Source of the DNA: Solenopsis invicta | Taxonomy: Eukaryota > Arthropoda > Insecta > Hymenoptera > Formicidae | DNA: 64,000 bases | NCBI RefSeq assembly: GCF_016802725.1 | Contig: NC_052665.1 | Coordinates: 14,142,501-14,206,500 of the forward strand | Direction: 5' to 3' | Position numbers and translations under genes: made by a program | Shown: piece after piece, positions 9,466-24,300 of the stretch | Position numbering within the stretch: the first letter of the stretch is position 1 | Layout: every line of letters starts with the position of its first letter | Notes under the pieces: model-generated | What the model saw: the letters and a program-made list of their open reading frames with translations, nothing else | Database searches by the model: none | Told to the model about the DNA's origin: nothing

Positions 9466-11901
9466 TGGTCTCGTCGTATTATTTTATATTTATTTCTTTT
9501 ATAATTAAAATTATAATCTGACAAAAGGAGCCAATTAGCTGATTAACCACGTTTAGAATATTCTAAATCGTAGACTAATAATTGTTAACTGGAGCAGATT
9601 AAGCAATAAGCGACGAAGATAATTCCTGTTACCAGCTAGCTTATCGAATTACGATACATCGCGTTGGCGATGCCGATAAAACGATGATAAAAAACAGACA
9701 CGTAGGAGGCGAAGAGATTTCGTAACGCAGCGATAGTTCCGCCTCGGGATATCGATTCGCGATGGACAGCATTATGGCGCTGTAGTCAATCGCATCAATT
9801 CATTCCGTGCATATGTGGTATATTATATATAAATGGGCTTTGCGCAATGTAATATTTATGCACCTTAAGTGGACACATATCTGTCCTAGATATAAATAAC
9901 TTTAGCGACGACCTCGGCATAACATCATAAATTAAATGTAACGTGGCATAAATGCGTATTTATGTAATTAGTTAATTAATCAATGGCCCCGTTTACTCCT
10001 AACCCTTGTACATTAGTCAGACGTATCTAAAGCGAAAAACGATAGTCGTCATTGCCAGCACTTATTTTCACTTTCTCGTTAATATTACCTCCGTATAGTA
10101 TTATTTGTGCTAGAGCGATAAAAAATTATCTAATCGCAAGTTGGCCACTATCGTATCAAATTAACGAATATATCGTTTCCAAAAATTGTTCTCCGTGATA
10201 TCTAAACTGGAATAAATTCCTTTAGAAAAGATGCATATACTTTTCCTTTCCTCATGATGATTTTTTTTTTTTTGTAAAAAGCTCTCGGATAGTGCAATTT
10301 TTCTATGCAATAATGAGAATTTCTAATTGAAAATTCGTAGTAATTCATTAAATAGTAAAAGAAAATACTTGAAATACTATAAACCAATTAATAGAATTTT
10401 TACATTAAACAGAATTATAGAAAGAATATTTTAATCGCGCATTTTAAGTTCTTGTTACGTAAAATCTTTACACAAATGAAAATAATTCCATAAAAATAAT
10501 TAACAGGCTTGAAATTATCGGCGCAATTCTCTTAATCAGCATATGGCGAGATAACGAAATTAAACTAAATTAAATTAAATGATGGCGTGGGGACATATAC
10601 ACACACGGATAATTTTTTTTTTTTTATTAACTAGAATAATTTATTTTTCTCTCATGGTAGAAAAAGGAGAATGTATCTTAACTCACGAACTGCATTGTAC
10701 TTATATATATACAATTACATACAATCCTCAATTGAACGTTACACATAAACTCATTACACATCGATTTCTCATTACTTCCTTGTCCTCGTGAATACATTCC
10801 CGAAAGAAAGAACTGCTCGCTATATTATCTGAAAATACGATTGGCCATGGTCCGGTCGTTCAGCGGAGTGGGAAAAGTCGTCGGCTGATGTGGCTGTGTG
10901 TGAGGTTCATTTTTGCGCGTGGATTGAGAGAAAGGAGACAGGGAGACAGTGGAACAGAGTTCGAGAGGGAAAAAGGTGGAAAAGTGGAGAACTCTGCGGG
11001 AAGTTTTATTCGAAGGGAATATGCGCATGTGTGGTGTATGTGCCTGTATCCACGTGGTATGTGCGTTTATTACGGATGGAAGGATTTTCGGATGGACCTT
11101 AATTATCGATGGGAGCATTTCGTGACGGAAAGTTTTCAAGACTCACATTCGCATTTAGTTCGTCAGCTCGGTATTTCCGTCTGCCGAATCGCGCGTCACG
11201 ATTCTCGTTCGTGTGTAACAATTCTCGGACAATTAAGATTACTGATAGCAAGCGATAGCTGGAAGAAAACGAAAAAACCCGACTCCGAGCTGAGCGAAAA
11301 ATTCTCGATCCACAATTTCCTTACACGAGGGCAGTACATTTGAGCTGGCGGTGCGCTTAGAAACAATTTTTTCAACGTTTCGTATGAAATCCATTGTAGA
11401 TTATTGTAGTCCTTTTTTTTTTTTTTGGTCACCTGTTAAGATTCTTAGAAAATTTTGAAATTATTTTCACTCAAAAATTGAAATTTCTTTTCTCTATTTA
11501 ACACTCTAGAAATGTTCTACGTCATCTAAACCGTTCGAAGCTTCAAATGTATTTCACCCTTATTTTTGTCCTGCCTTTTACTCTCGCTCGGTCGTTTTGC
11601 TCGAATCTTTTCCATCGTTTTTAGCATCTAAACGGATATTACTTAATGAACAAACGAACAAACAATAAAAAAGAAGAGAAAGAAGAGATCTCTCTTCAAA
11701 ATCTACTCGTGAGTTGCTCTCTTCCGTAATCCGCCGGTCGCTTTTTATCATATACGTGTTATATATTTATATACTGTTCTCCTTAATAGCATTTTTTTTA
11801 ACGCGCTTACATTCAAATAGACTTTTATTAGAGTTACACAGTTAATGATTTGCAATTAAACCTGATTCACCTGCATGTGCTATTTTCTCGTTCATCCATT
11901 A

Positions 11902-11903
<2 letters not shown>

Positions 11904-11935
<32 letters not shown>
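11904..11935. repeat. (TC)n microsatellite
   Basis: An uninterrupted TC dinucleotide run of about 32 bases. Confidence 0.95.
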
Positions 11936-11941
<6 letters not shown>

Positions 11942-13571
11942 ATTTTTTTCTATAATAATCGCAATTTTTTCTTTTTTTTTCTTTTCGTTTATGTGAGGAA
12001 TTGTTCTCGTTCTCGTTTGCCAATGCTCGCTTACGCGCGCGCTTCACCTCGATCCTATTGAATCCCATTTATCGACCGAAATAACCGAAACGTGAGAAAT
12101 GTGATGTTAATGTCTTCTAATAATAAAATCAACCCTAATTGGACAAGTTATATTAATCAATGGTAATAAATAATTACTTCGATTATTGGTACGTCAAGCA
12201 TTTATCGCTAATGATCTCGTTAAAATATATCTTAGCTGAAACGTTCGTTCGCGCAATTTTGGTAACAGACGAATGGTATGATACACCTTCAAGCGCGTCT
12301 GAATTCTTAAAGAAGCGGAAAATTCCTGTATCGAATCAGGTATATCTCATATTCACGGGATCGATCGAGGACCGAAGCTCGCAGGCGCGTTAACGTTACA
12401 AAAAGAAAAAGACGCGCGTACATTCGCTGAATCTTTTCTCTTCCTGATTTTCATCTGTCGCTTGAATATGCGACGAAATATCGCTCACGCGTTTATTACT
12501 TTCTACCTTGGCCTTTTCTCGTGTTCTTCTTTTTCTTTCTCTTAAAAAAAAAATATGAGACAAACACAACGGCATTTCTACTATTTTCTTTCATTTCAAC
12601 ACTAATATGTAAGGACAAAAAACTAACAGATTTCGGCGTAATAACAAGTCGCCGTGAGCCGAAAGCCCGAAAGGAGTTCCGAGAGAGCAAGTCTGAACAA
12701 ATCCGGATTTTCGGGACACTCGTGTCTTTTCGCCACACGACACTCTGCTGTCTACTCACGTACTTTTTTTTTTTTTGTTGCAAACTCGGAAATTTCGGAC
12801 AAATCGGCAAACAGCGAAATATAACAGATTGTCGGCTCTGACGATCGTCGTTACGAATTCTCGATAATTCCCTTTATTCTCAATCGTGAACAATCGTTAT
12901 CAATGACTTACAATTACGCTCATGCTCCACCTTGTTCTTTATAAAATCTAGAACATCTCGTCGTTAATTCTCTTTTCTTTAAAGATAAAAATGTTCCTGT
13001 TGTCCTGTCGAAAAATCGACATTGTAAAACTCTTTCTACGAATTTCCGGAGAATCGATGTAACTCTTGAAATAAATGCAAGCATTTGGCAGTGATGTCTC
13101 TCCTTATTAATTAATATTAATATTAATTAAAAATGTTTATAAAGACTACTTGTTTTTTTCCTTAATTCGGAATACGATGTTCGCCGGAATTTCGTGATAA
13201 TATCTGTTTGTCAAATTACTTCTAATTATTATCGTTATATGTATGTATATAAATGATGATAATTAGAATTAATTATATACATGAATAATTATGCAACAAT
13301 TAACACGAAGGAGCAGAGGGAAACTTCGCGATCGAAAATATTGGAAATTCTCGAGAAAAGTCCGCAACTTCAGCGACTCTATCACTATATACATTCGCGA
13401 GGGAGAGCACCCGCAGGACATCGAGGCCCGAAAAAAAGGGGGTTGCTGCTCGAATTCCCGGGAGTGCTCCATCCCTCCTTCGGCAGAGCACGCAAACGCA
13501 ATAATCTATTATCTCGTAATTGTTTATCGTCGTCGCTACGCTCGCACGTCGCAACTATTTTCTATTGTATG

Positions 13572-13600
13572 AGGGGGGTGGCGGGGTGTGGGGGTGGGGT
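13572..13600 (+). other. G-rich tract, possible G-quadruplex
   Basis: Four runs of four or more G separated by loops of one to four bases lie on the + strand. On the Imp transcript strand the tract is C-rich. Confidence 0.5.
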
Positions 13601-16502
13601 TGCCTTTGCCTTTGTGTTATTAGTATAATCGTCGCGCGTTGCTATGACCGTTTCGTATCGCACCGGTGCGTTTCGCATCGGCATCCGCCGAATTTGCTAA
13701 ATCCGCCGACGATGATAAGAGCGCAGAATCCGCTTCTTCGCATCGCGAAGACAATTAGCGTTACGGCGAATCGATAATTACTACAGGCTTGCCTCCCCCG
13801 GCTTCCTCGGTGCACGCAGCGTTTTTCCGCTCCGCAGAGGGAAAAGAACGTATCAAATGGTTTTCTCGCGGACAACGTTATCGATTCGCGAGGAAGGTAT
13901 CCGTTTGAGAACGGAGCCGCTGTAATCTTCAGCGATATCGTGATTTCAATTGATGCTTTCCTGTCTCCCTCTTTGATAAGCTTTCACGCAATGATCCAAG
14001 ACGAGTTTATATCAATTGCAACGTGTAACTCTCGCCTTTCAAAGACCATTTCTTAGGAGAGGACTCTTTCCAACGAGAAAGATTATACATGGAACTCATC
14101 TTTGAAATCACAATATTACATATCGAATGATACAAATGAGCTCCATCGTTTTATTTATAACTTTATCAATTTTTAAACAAAACTTTTTCCTGAAGAAATT
14201 CTTAATAAAATATTATTGGAAAAAAAATTTTTACATTTTCATGAAATCGGGAGAGGCAAATGACGTCTCATGGAATTACAATCAATTCTGAATCGTATGT
14301 TCGATCGCTGTAACATTATTCATCCCTTTTATCTTTCGGCTTCGTTAAAATAAATTTCTTTATCGTGCGAAGTTATGCGCTGTCATCATGCCGGGTGACT
14401 TACGCTTACGTTTATATAGCTTTAGAATCTGCGAGGTAGTTTGCGTGTAGGCGCGTCGCGACGCCAGGCGTCTCGACGCCGGTGCTTTCAAATCCCCATT
14501 GGTCTATTGTAACAACTATTGCACATATGTGATTTGATATATAATGTGTGTATAGAGAAATCGCGTGACATTCGATCGTGATAAAAACAAAGGGTGCGTA
14601 GAAAGACTTGATTCTCTTTACGGACTGCAAGTATTAATCGTAGTTAATTAATTAACAAGTTATAGGTACGTTTAAATGCCATTCAGTTTCCATAACTCCC
14701 CGTCGTTTCTCTCTTTCATTCTCGCACTCTTTCCCTTTCTTTCTCTCACTCTTACTCTTTTACGCATGCATTCCAAATCTTTCACGCATCTCCGTTATAC
14801 GTAATGTATTAAAGCAAAAGAAAAACCTGTAAAACATATATGACGTATACGGTGTAGATATATATATATATATCGATGTATATAAATTTCTATGGTAAAT
14901 CTGGCTCGTTAACAAAAACTCTTAGTATTTATTACAGGCGGAGAGAATCGGTCGTTTCTATTTCTTCCTTTTCTGTGGCGTGCACGTAGCGCAACACGCG
15001 CGATTAGCCGAATAAAATCTAGCGTACGTCCAAACTGGAAGAAAGCAGAGCTACTACTGAAAGTATTAAAAAAGTATCCGAATATTAATAAAGACGTTTA
15101 AAAATATATCGTTTCTTTATCACCCTACCTATAAATTCTTCCTTTCTTTCAGTCCGGACGCACGTAAGTTTAAGCGTGAAATATGCGTCTATTCTTCGTT
15201 TCTGGAAAGAAACACGCGCGCTGAAGAAATATCGCACGCGCGATGCACTGAAAGATAACGCGGCTGTGAAACGTAACGAATTCTACTTCACCCTCGTCCT
15301 GCGTACGCATGTCTGTTTTTTCTATCTGTCTGGTGTGGCTCGCTTTCAACGTCTTTTTTTCCGCTCATCAAAATATTACATGGCAATTCCTCACTTGTGT
15401 ATGCTCACTAAATTTATGATCCAAAAAAAAAACACCTTAGCGGTTGCTCTCCCTCCAGAAGTAGTATCCTAAAACTTTTCGAAAAACGATTTTCCGCTTA
15501 TTCGTACGTTTCTTCAGTCCCAAAAAAGAATTTCTAAATGACAAATGCCTCTGGTCGAAAAGCCTACGACAGTTATTTCGAAAAAATCGTATCTCTATTA
15601 AAATTTCTCTGTCACAAAATTTTCAAAATGGTACGATGACGCGAGACGCTCTTGAAGTATGATACGATCCTGTCGAAATAATTGGCGATCAGCCGGTACC
15701 TTGGTAATAATTTAGAAAAGCGATAGACAAAAGTTGAATTTCGCATCTGGAGGAAAGCCGCCCGCTACTTTCTTTTTCTGCCTTATTATATGCTTACGAA
15801 TGTTTTATTCTCTATGCTTTTGTGTACTTAATAAGGATTATTCATATAGAGTATGTAGTATGTAGTAGTAAACATTACCCACTAAAAACACCGCAGCTTT
15901 CTTTTTCCTCTCGATCGAAAAGTTTTATGCGCCACGTTGTGATGCTGCATTTCTACGCGTGTATATGTGTCGTGTGTGTCGATGTAAGTCTGCTTTCGTG
16001 AACAATGAAGAAAATATTTTGCGTAATGGTGCAAATAGGAGAAAAGGCAACGGATAACAAATGCCAAAACGAAAAAGAACCGTAACGCGACGACGCACAA
16101 AATTTTGCGAATTCATGCGGAAAGGATAGCTCGCGAAAAGGATGATCTTTGAAGGAAGAAACGCGTGTTCCTCATTCGGAAAGGAAATGTTTCCTCCATT
16201 TCTCTCTCCCTTTATCTCTTCTATTCACATGTTTAAGCAAATGTTTTTAGATATTTTAAAAGTTACTTTAAAGCGACTACGTTCTAAATTATTCGCGATT
16301 TAAGATTTCACATATAATCATCACAGACATTTTAGTTAATTATTATCTCCTCTGCATGATAAATGCTTTACAGATAAGTGATCTCAAAAGGGGAGTGCCG
16401 TTAGATGAATGTGGGGAAACAACGAGGAACGTATTTCGCGTTTCTTTTGGGGTTTGCAAAGATCAAAAAACAAATCGTCCAACACACAAAAATATATAGT
16501 GG

Positions 16503-16672
16503 CTAGTAGCACTAGTAGTAATAGGAATATTGGTAGCAGTAGTAGTAGTAGTAGTAGTAGTAGTAATAGTAGTAGTAGTAGTAGTAGTAATAGTAGTAGT
16601 AGTAGTAGTAATAGTAGTAGTATTAGTGGTAGTAGTAGTAGTAGTAATAGTAGTAGTAGTAGTAGTAAGTAG
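16503..16672. repeat. (AGT)n trinucleotide repeat with AAT interruptions
   Basis: About 170 bases of AGT units are interrupted at intervals by AAT. The polyserine, polyleucine and polythreonine frames across it are artefacts of the repeat. Confidence 0.95.
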
Positions 16673-17655
16673 CAGCAATTATATAGAACTTTTCCCTCTA
16701 TAGATAGAAATAGTAACAATTAAAATAAACTAAAGTAGACAAAAATGAATTACGGCGAAATTGTCTTAACCGCGAAAAAAACTCGATTCCCTTTCCCCAT
16801 GCAGATCGCTCGGCTTGACGAGACGATCGCATCCATTCGGACCGCAACGTTTCCTCGATCGTGATTCGAGTTGTAAAAAATTCCGCCGAAATTAAAGTAA
16901 AAAATAAAAAGAAAAACCAAAGGGCTCATTACACTTAACGTAGCGAGTGTGAAGCGAATGCAAGCGCGGAGGTTGTCCCCGTCGGCAATGCACAATCTTT
17001 ATATCTATATATGCGTATCGACACCTCGGGGCGAGAATGAGCGAAAGCGAAATCAAATGAGGTATACCTTTGTTCGTCCTTCCACAAGGAAAGAAGAAGG
17101 AGGGGGAGGGGGGGGAGGAGAAATTTAATGAGATACTTTTTATCCGGTCCGTGTTTACGTGGTGCGCGCGATAACGCCGACCATCCTGACCACGAGGTAT
17201 CGATATTTCGATTCGGAAAAAAAATGGGTGGATCCCCCCCAAATGTTATCCTTCATCTCCCTTCTTTCGCTTACGATTAACATTACGTTATCTTCCTTGA
17301 GATGCATTGTATCATCGGTCCTGCACTCTTTTTCCGTCATCTCTCTTTCACTCATTCTCCCTGTGAAATCAGTGTTCCTCTTGCTATTGTGATAGTGTTC
17401 CTCACATTTCTCTTTTTTTTTTCCATCCCTATTTACTTAACGGCGAGACGGCGCGGCGTCGCCGCGTTCGCTATGATGATTATCGATTAATTATTATTAT
17501 TATTTCCTTTATGCATGCAATCATCATTATACGTGGGTGTGTGCTTCCGTTCTTCCTTTCCTCGATTATCCTCTCCCTCTGCGTGTACCTCGGCGTGCGT
17601 ATATAATTAATTAATAATATGTACGTATATTATATAATAGAGATATATATAAAAG

Positions 17656-17680
17656 TATATATATATATATATATATATAT
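17656..17680. repeat. (AT)n microsatellite
   Basis: A short TA dinucleotide run. Confidence 0.9.
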
Positions 17681-19820
17681 GTAGTATGTGAATGTGCATT
17701 GTGGCATAGACAGGTCGGTGTCTATGTAGCATATCGTCATTCGTTATGTTATTTTGAAATTCCTTTCTAATGCGCTAATGAGGTTTGTGGCCTTTCGGTC
17801 ACCCTAGCGTCGTGCTGGGTCGGACCGATTCTTCTGTTGCTGCTTCTTCTTCCTCTTCTAAATTCCTCAGGTATACATTATGCCGTGGCCTTTTATCTTG
17901 TCTTTTGCTCTGCTGCGCGAAAGCTGCGTTTTCATTGCTGGCGTTTCGCCTCCGTAACTGCTCCTCTCTTACGTTTGTTTTGCTTTCTTTCGCTATGCCC
18001 TGCTCCTTTTTCTATTACAGCGTTTAAATGCTTACTTGCGGTTAATTTAGCAAACCTTTCTCGTCGTGGCAATTTTATCTTTTTGTGAATTCGCGCGATC
18101 GTCATCGAAGCGTCGTGCGTAGTAACGATCTCAGCTTAACATCTGTCAATTTTCTGTTTTAGTTTGATTATATATTAAAATTCTTAATCTAATCCCTGAT
18201 AGATTTTTTTTTCTTTCCAAATTGTTCGAAGACTCATAATGGCCGCATCTTCTTGTTTTCTTCCACTTTGATTATCTTGAAATTATCAATTTGACTCGTG
18301 ATTGATGCGATCTTCATTTCCGAAACAAATGTTTGAGGGTCCAAATTGATCTCTTCCTCGATGGAGATTGTTGCTGATTTTGATTATTCCAAAAGTTTCT
18401 TTTAGCGTTTAATCCCTATAATTCAATATCCTCTAATAATTGCAATACTTGAAAATTCAAACCAAGTCCTTCGTGAATTCTTTGGGATGAAGATTAACGC
18501 TTTGATTATATTCTCAAAATTATAATTTAATTTATCTTTAAAGATATTTGAATGTTCCTTTTTCCTTTGTTGGAAGAGCGACATCTCATTCACTCATTGC
18601 TTTTTATCTCGATGGACTGCTTGCATGTTGTTGAAAAAAGTTGCACGTTTGGTTGCATCTTCTACTGCTGTTCTCTTTCCTCGATTCGCTTTCTCTATAT
18701 TTAATTTATTCTCGCCATTGTGTTGATACGGACGAGAAATCACAAAGCGAATTGCGCCGCGAGTCGAGAGAATCCTGAGAAAAATCTCGCACCGATAATC
18801 ACGGCAGTCACATCGCAGACGCGATGAGCAATTGTTACATGAATGTGTTGCCTCGATCGAAAAATTTTACTAACCTTATTGAATATGTCATGTGCTCGTA
18901 AGATTTAAATTGTAAACAATTTTGAAAAATTGCGGATATTGTCGAAGGATAATTACAATCCCATCTCACTCGCGAATATATAAGATTTTATTATACAATT
19001 ATCTACGATTTTTATACTGCGACTATTATTTCAAGGGCAAGACGGATCCAAAAGATATGTTCGAGTCTGGTCGGACGTGATCATGTACAAGGATGATAGG
19101 TCGAGCTCGAAGAGCCCATCTTTCAATTTACAGAATGCAATAAAAATTCCGCGATGCGCGTTCAATTTCGTTATGAGTAGTGGTCCCGTTTAAATCACCG
19201 TGCGTACGTCGACGTGACTCATTACGATCGATATCCTCGTCTGGATATTATGAGGATTACGAGGTAAGGAAGCGAGAGATCGTAAACGTAAGTATTTCAC
19301 CAGAATTCGTTCGACTCGCGGCAATGTATGTACAGAGCATTTTTTTTTTATGTACACATGTACATATGTACAACGTGCGTTTCGACTTGCTGTATGTGGT
19401 CATTGTGGCCGGAGGTTAACGTTGAAAAGCAGATCGTTTAACCCGGCAGTGGTACAGCCCAGGATTATTGTTGGCGGTTTCCGTGAAGATTTTTTTCCGC
19501 GGCTTCTCCTTAGGAAAGAGTCATCGCGAGTCAGCGTCCCAAATGTGTTCGTGTATCATTATTGGATTACAGCACAACTCGTGTTTATTCGTTATTTTAT
19601 TAGCAAGTAACATTTCCTTATATCTGAATAAATTTTGTATCTTTTCAGTTAAGACGCGTGCTTAGATCGGGCACGGTTCATCATTCACGCCAAATGGAAT
19701 TCAGTGATCGGAAAAAAATCGATGGTACGTTACGTACGTGTATACATATATTTTGCATTATTATTTATTGTTTAAAATAAACGGAACATGATCGATATGC
19801 ACTAATATATAGTCGCCTTA

Positions 19821-19833
19821 CTATATATGTATA

Positions 19834-19882
<49 letters not shown>

Positions 19883-19932
19883 GAGATATATATATCTCTA
19901 CTATTTTGATATAGATAGAGATATATATATCT
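19821..19932. repeat. (AT)n microsatellite with palindromic edge
   Basis: A long TA run is followed by two GAGATATATATATCTC-type palindromes. The structure is typical of AT-repeat cruciform-prone DNA. Confidence 0.9.
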
Positions 19933-21311
19933 CAATTAACGTAAAGAGCACCTGAAGACAAATGATACCACTGCCGGGCTAAAAGCGGCGTCTGAGCGAT
20001 TATCGGCGGTAGTATAACGCTGTATTATATTCGGTATAAAACATAGTGTTCCTTTTTTCCCGGGAGTGTATGCGTCGTTTCGAAAAATCGGTATCACCGC
20101 AAGCAGGGAAAATCGCACGCGCGTGATCTACGGACAGCTGTGTTGTACATCCGCGTATACGGACCGACAGCGCGACATTTTCATCGTAACCGTAGGAAGA
20201 ATGAACAAGCGCATCACGCACGAATGTGAAAACTAGAATGGCAGAAAAAAAAGGAAAATTAACAACGGAACATAACGCGTGAGCGAAGAACAAGAGCCCT
20301 GTTCCCGAATCGTGTTCCGAAGAAGTCCTTCCGCCGATCGCTCGAGCGTTCTGCCGGAGCTGATTCTATCTTCTTTTTCTTGCTCGGTGCAACAAGTGAA
20401 TAAACAAAGACAAAAAATAAGAAATAAAGAAAAAAAACCAAGATTAAAAATACGGAAGAAAAACGCGAACAACTATTCTTTTCTCTCTTTTTTTGTGCGC
20501 CTGGCAGCATTTTTTTCACTTTTCGTTTCTTTTAATTTCATAGAATTCTTGTAAAACTTATGAGGTAGCGATGGTATTACGTAAATTCCCTGTTTATTCA
20601 TTCCTCTCGCGCAAACACGGAGTGAAAGGAAAGAAAAAAAAAAAAGAATTTGCTTCCTTCTTTTGTATGCGGGATGTTTCCACTCCGTGTGCGGAGCTTT
20701 CTCGCTTTCTCCCGGAAACGGCTATTTTGGGTTTTAGTATTATTAATCTCGTCATTCTCGACATTGCCTCCAGCGTCCGATCAGTCGCCTCATCTCAGTG
20801 TTGGCAGTGTTGAACAGCCTTATATGTCAGATATAGTTACTATCGTGAAGAACAATCGATAGATCGTACCTCACGTCGAACCTGATCGCACGGCAGAAAA
20901 ACTGTCCATTCTTTCGTGAGAAAAATCGCGCTTTTTATTATTTCTTCTTCCACAATAATGGAAGTTTGCAATCTTTATATTTCACTTGTGAAATATTTTC
21001 CAATTTTTTCACGATATTGAAGCACAAATAGAATGCTTCGTACCGAGTAATTTCTAAGGAAACTCATCGTGTGTAAACAGCGCGAAAGTTAAACGTCTTG
21101 TTTCGATATCTCGATAGAATAGACGATTTTCTACTGTGCAATCGTTTTTTTTTTTTTGCGGATGTGATCATTCCTTAGCATATATAATCAGTCGCAAAAA
21201 TTCGGTAACAAAATGAGACGAGGCACACCTGTGCGGAAAACTGCGTACAAAAATGTCGCTCAATTTTTCTGTTCTCCCATCTTCTCTCTCTCTCTTTCTC
21301 ACTCATTCACT

Positions 21312-21313
21312 CG

Positions 21314-21379
<66 letters not shown>
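21312..21379. repeat. (GC)n(CA)n compound microsatellite
   Basis: A short CG run is followed by about 58 bases of CA. The polyhistidine/threonine open frames across it are not genes. Confidence 0.95.
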
Positions 21380-21382
<3 letters not shown>

Positions 21383-24300
21383 GTACGTACTCTTGCTTTT
21401 GCTTCCTCTCAATCTCATTCACTCGCTTCATTCGCCCCGTTCGACGAACGGCTATTTACGGGTTGCACTTAATCTGCTGGCACGTCGACTAATCATCCGC
21501 CTCACGTTAATTAAGTTTAAGCTTTACATATAATATATATCTATGTACAACAGATGTATAGTGTATATGCGCTGCGTAACTATGTATACATAGGTATATT
21601 TCTCGGGGATCATCGGGGGAAGGGTAAATGCAGTGTAGAGAATAAGTTACATATCCGCGCGGCTCTTCATCATAATGCCCATTATTGGCAACAATAGGAT
21701 AATAATAGATAATACACCGGAAGTCCCTTCAACGGGCTCCCACCGTCGTCATTACTTCTCCATTTTTACTCTCTGTCACACTCTACTTCTCTAGCATCGC
21801 TTAGATCACCTTACGAATTACATTACATCTTCCACGCATACGTTGCTTCACTCTCTTAGCGTTAATAAGCGCCACATTCTTCTCACATCTTTCACTGTCC
21901 CTATCATTTGGAGGCGCGACATCACGCCCAAGGAGCTTATCTGATATACTATCTGTTTAGCGATATCAACCTGTCACAGTAATAACAATGCCCAAGTGTG
22001 TATAATAAGGCCTTCGATTGCCGCCACGTGCCCGGTCCCAGAAATGTTTCCTGTGCCGAAAATACCGATCGTCCCCATTTGATTTTTCCCAAGCGGACGT
22101 CCGGTCGCGCACTCTCTCAAAGTATCTGGATAAAAAGGAGGCTTCCGTATGATCTTTAATATTTCATTACTGATGCAGAGCAATTGTTTCTAACCATTTC
22201 CGATAACTATTGAGTTTCCGATTATATTCGATTATTATCGTGTAATATCAATTCGCAATTTATTCAGATAGCTTCGAGATGAATTTGCGACGTCCGGTCG
22301 CGCTCATCGCGTATTTTCAGAAAATAATCGTCAGTTCATCGAGGAACGTGAGTACGCGCCAGTAACGAAACGGTCCCCATCCTCGAACGAAACTCGCGAG
22401 TAAAATCCGAAAAGAGCGACTACTTTTCCCTTAGAAAATTTTTCCGGCGGCCTTATATCACCGTTTCCTGCACCCGAAATCGCACTTACTCCAAATCTCT
22501 ATCGAAACCCTAATACTAAAGCCCAAAATAATCTACCTCTCCTGGCTGCAATCTGCCATTTCTGTTTTACTTTTGCTTTTGTCAATCACCCCCCAAACTT
22601 GGAACGCGAACGCGAACGCGATCCTCGTCCCGTTTTCGAGCGAGAAGCGCGTGACGCGTATTTAATATTAAAAATCGGTTTAAATCACCTCTTATCGCTA
22701 TTATTACTTATTAGTCGCTATTATTAATTAAAGACAAGTATCCTGCAATCTGTTTGAGTTCCAAACGGGCCGCGGTCGCGCGACCCTGGACGCGAGTTGT
22801 CTTTCTCTAAGCGTTGCTGGCGAACGCGATCGCGGGATCGATCGTTCGGATTCTGCATGCCGGAATACATGTACTTATATGTAAATATATATATATATTT
22901 TTTTTTATATATCAATATATCTTGTCGGTGAATCGTGAGTAATGTCGGTGAGAGAGTAATGCGGAATAATGTCGGTCGAGAGAAACGTTGCTTCTACATT
23001 TCTCTCCCCATTCTATTTCCGGATGTGCTATGCGCTACTGTGTATTACAGGGATGTTCCTCCTATGGCGATGCTGCCAAGTCGAGAAGTACCGACCAAAT
23101 CGATCGAAATTCCAACCACTCTTTTCCACCTTTCTTGGAAGGTGCGCGCCGGTTCGCGAGAGAGTTGTCCGGTCGTTATTCGTGATTTTTATCGGATCGA
23201 GTGGCGCTTTCGTCGCTCCTCGAAGGCTCGTCATCGGTAGGTGTCTCGATAAGAGAAGGGCTCTAAACTCCTACTTCGGAGGAACTCCTATTGTATGCGT
23301 ATTGGTTTTGATGATCGGACGCATCTGGATGCCGTCCGCAGAGAGTTGTGCTGCGTTCACGACTGATCCTGGATTGCAATTGATCGACCAATGAAAACGA
23401 GAGCATCCTGGCTCGAGCATCTCGTTCGTCTGACTCTTTCTTCCTGTCTCTCTCTCTTGTCTGAGTGTATCTTCGTGGAAAGTCCGATATATACTGCGAA
23501 TCGCGTAGTTGTTACGCGTTAGACGCTCTCTTTATTTTCTTCCTTTTTTTTTTTGTTAAATACCTTTTCTCGCTCGCAGGCGTGTTCGCCTGAGATTCTG
23601 CCGTCTGTGCACTTTTTGTTTCCTCTTGCGATTTCACTCTCGTAAGTGATACGGTGCGCGTGTTAATTGTCGTTCATCGCCACGCGTTTTGTGCGAGTTC
23701 TGTTCAACTTGCTGAAGAATGTTCGGCGATGTCCTGCAGAAAACGTCGATTCTTTATTGATGTAGCAATACAAGTCTGCATCTAATGAAAGAACGGAAGA
23801 TCGAATAAAAACTACATTGTGCGAGAGTCATTGGAGACACGTTGACGATGTTAGAACGCGCGTTCGTACAAAGAAAAATGGAGTACTTGTTATTTTTCGA
23901 GGCTTGTAGGTAGTTGAAATGTTTTCTTTCTTTCTTTTTTATACTGATTGATTTTTCCAATTTGTGTTGTCTTTCTTTTTGTATGACGATGATATTTTTT
24001 TGTCTTCTTCATTCGGCGGAATGACGTTAAATTTTATTCTTTTTCGCTCGAATCTCCTATTTTTAGCTTAATCTGCCAGGATAGAACCATCTTAGCCAAG
24101 CTTAGTATAATCTTCACTTTTTACGCGATCTTCGACAGTAAAATACTCTAGAATACTAACATTTAGCAATAAATCGATTTTGTACATTTGTTTGTCGATA
24201 TCTCTACCAGTATAGATTAAGTTATATTTCTCGCCTCTAACTTTTCGTGCGCCACGCGGGCGCGCGCAATAATTTATAACGTTAAAAATTTTCTTTCTTC

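Noticed and set aside
10888..11343. Plus-strand open frame of 151 codons
   Set aside because: No domain, no family resemblance, no splice or codon evidence. Consistent with a chance frame.
16384..16719. Polyleucine, polyserine and polythreonine frames
   Set aside because: Translations of an AGT microsatellite in different registers.
21974..22183. Minus-strand 69-codon frame with a Gly/Ile-rich GTIGIFGTGNISGTG segment
   Set aside because: Looks dinucleotide-fold-like at a glance but has no flanking domain sequence and no exon context.
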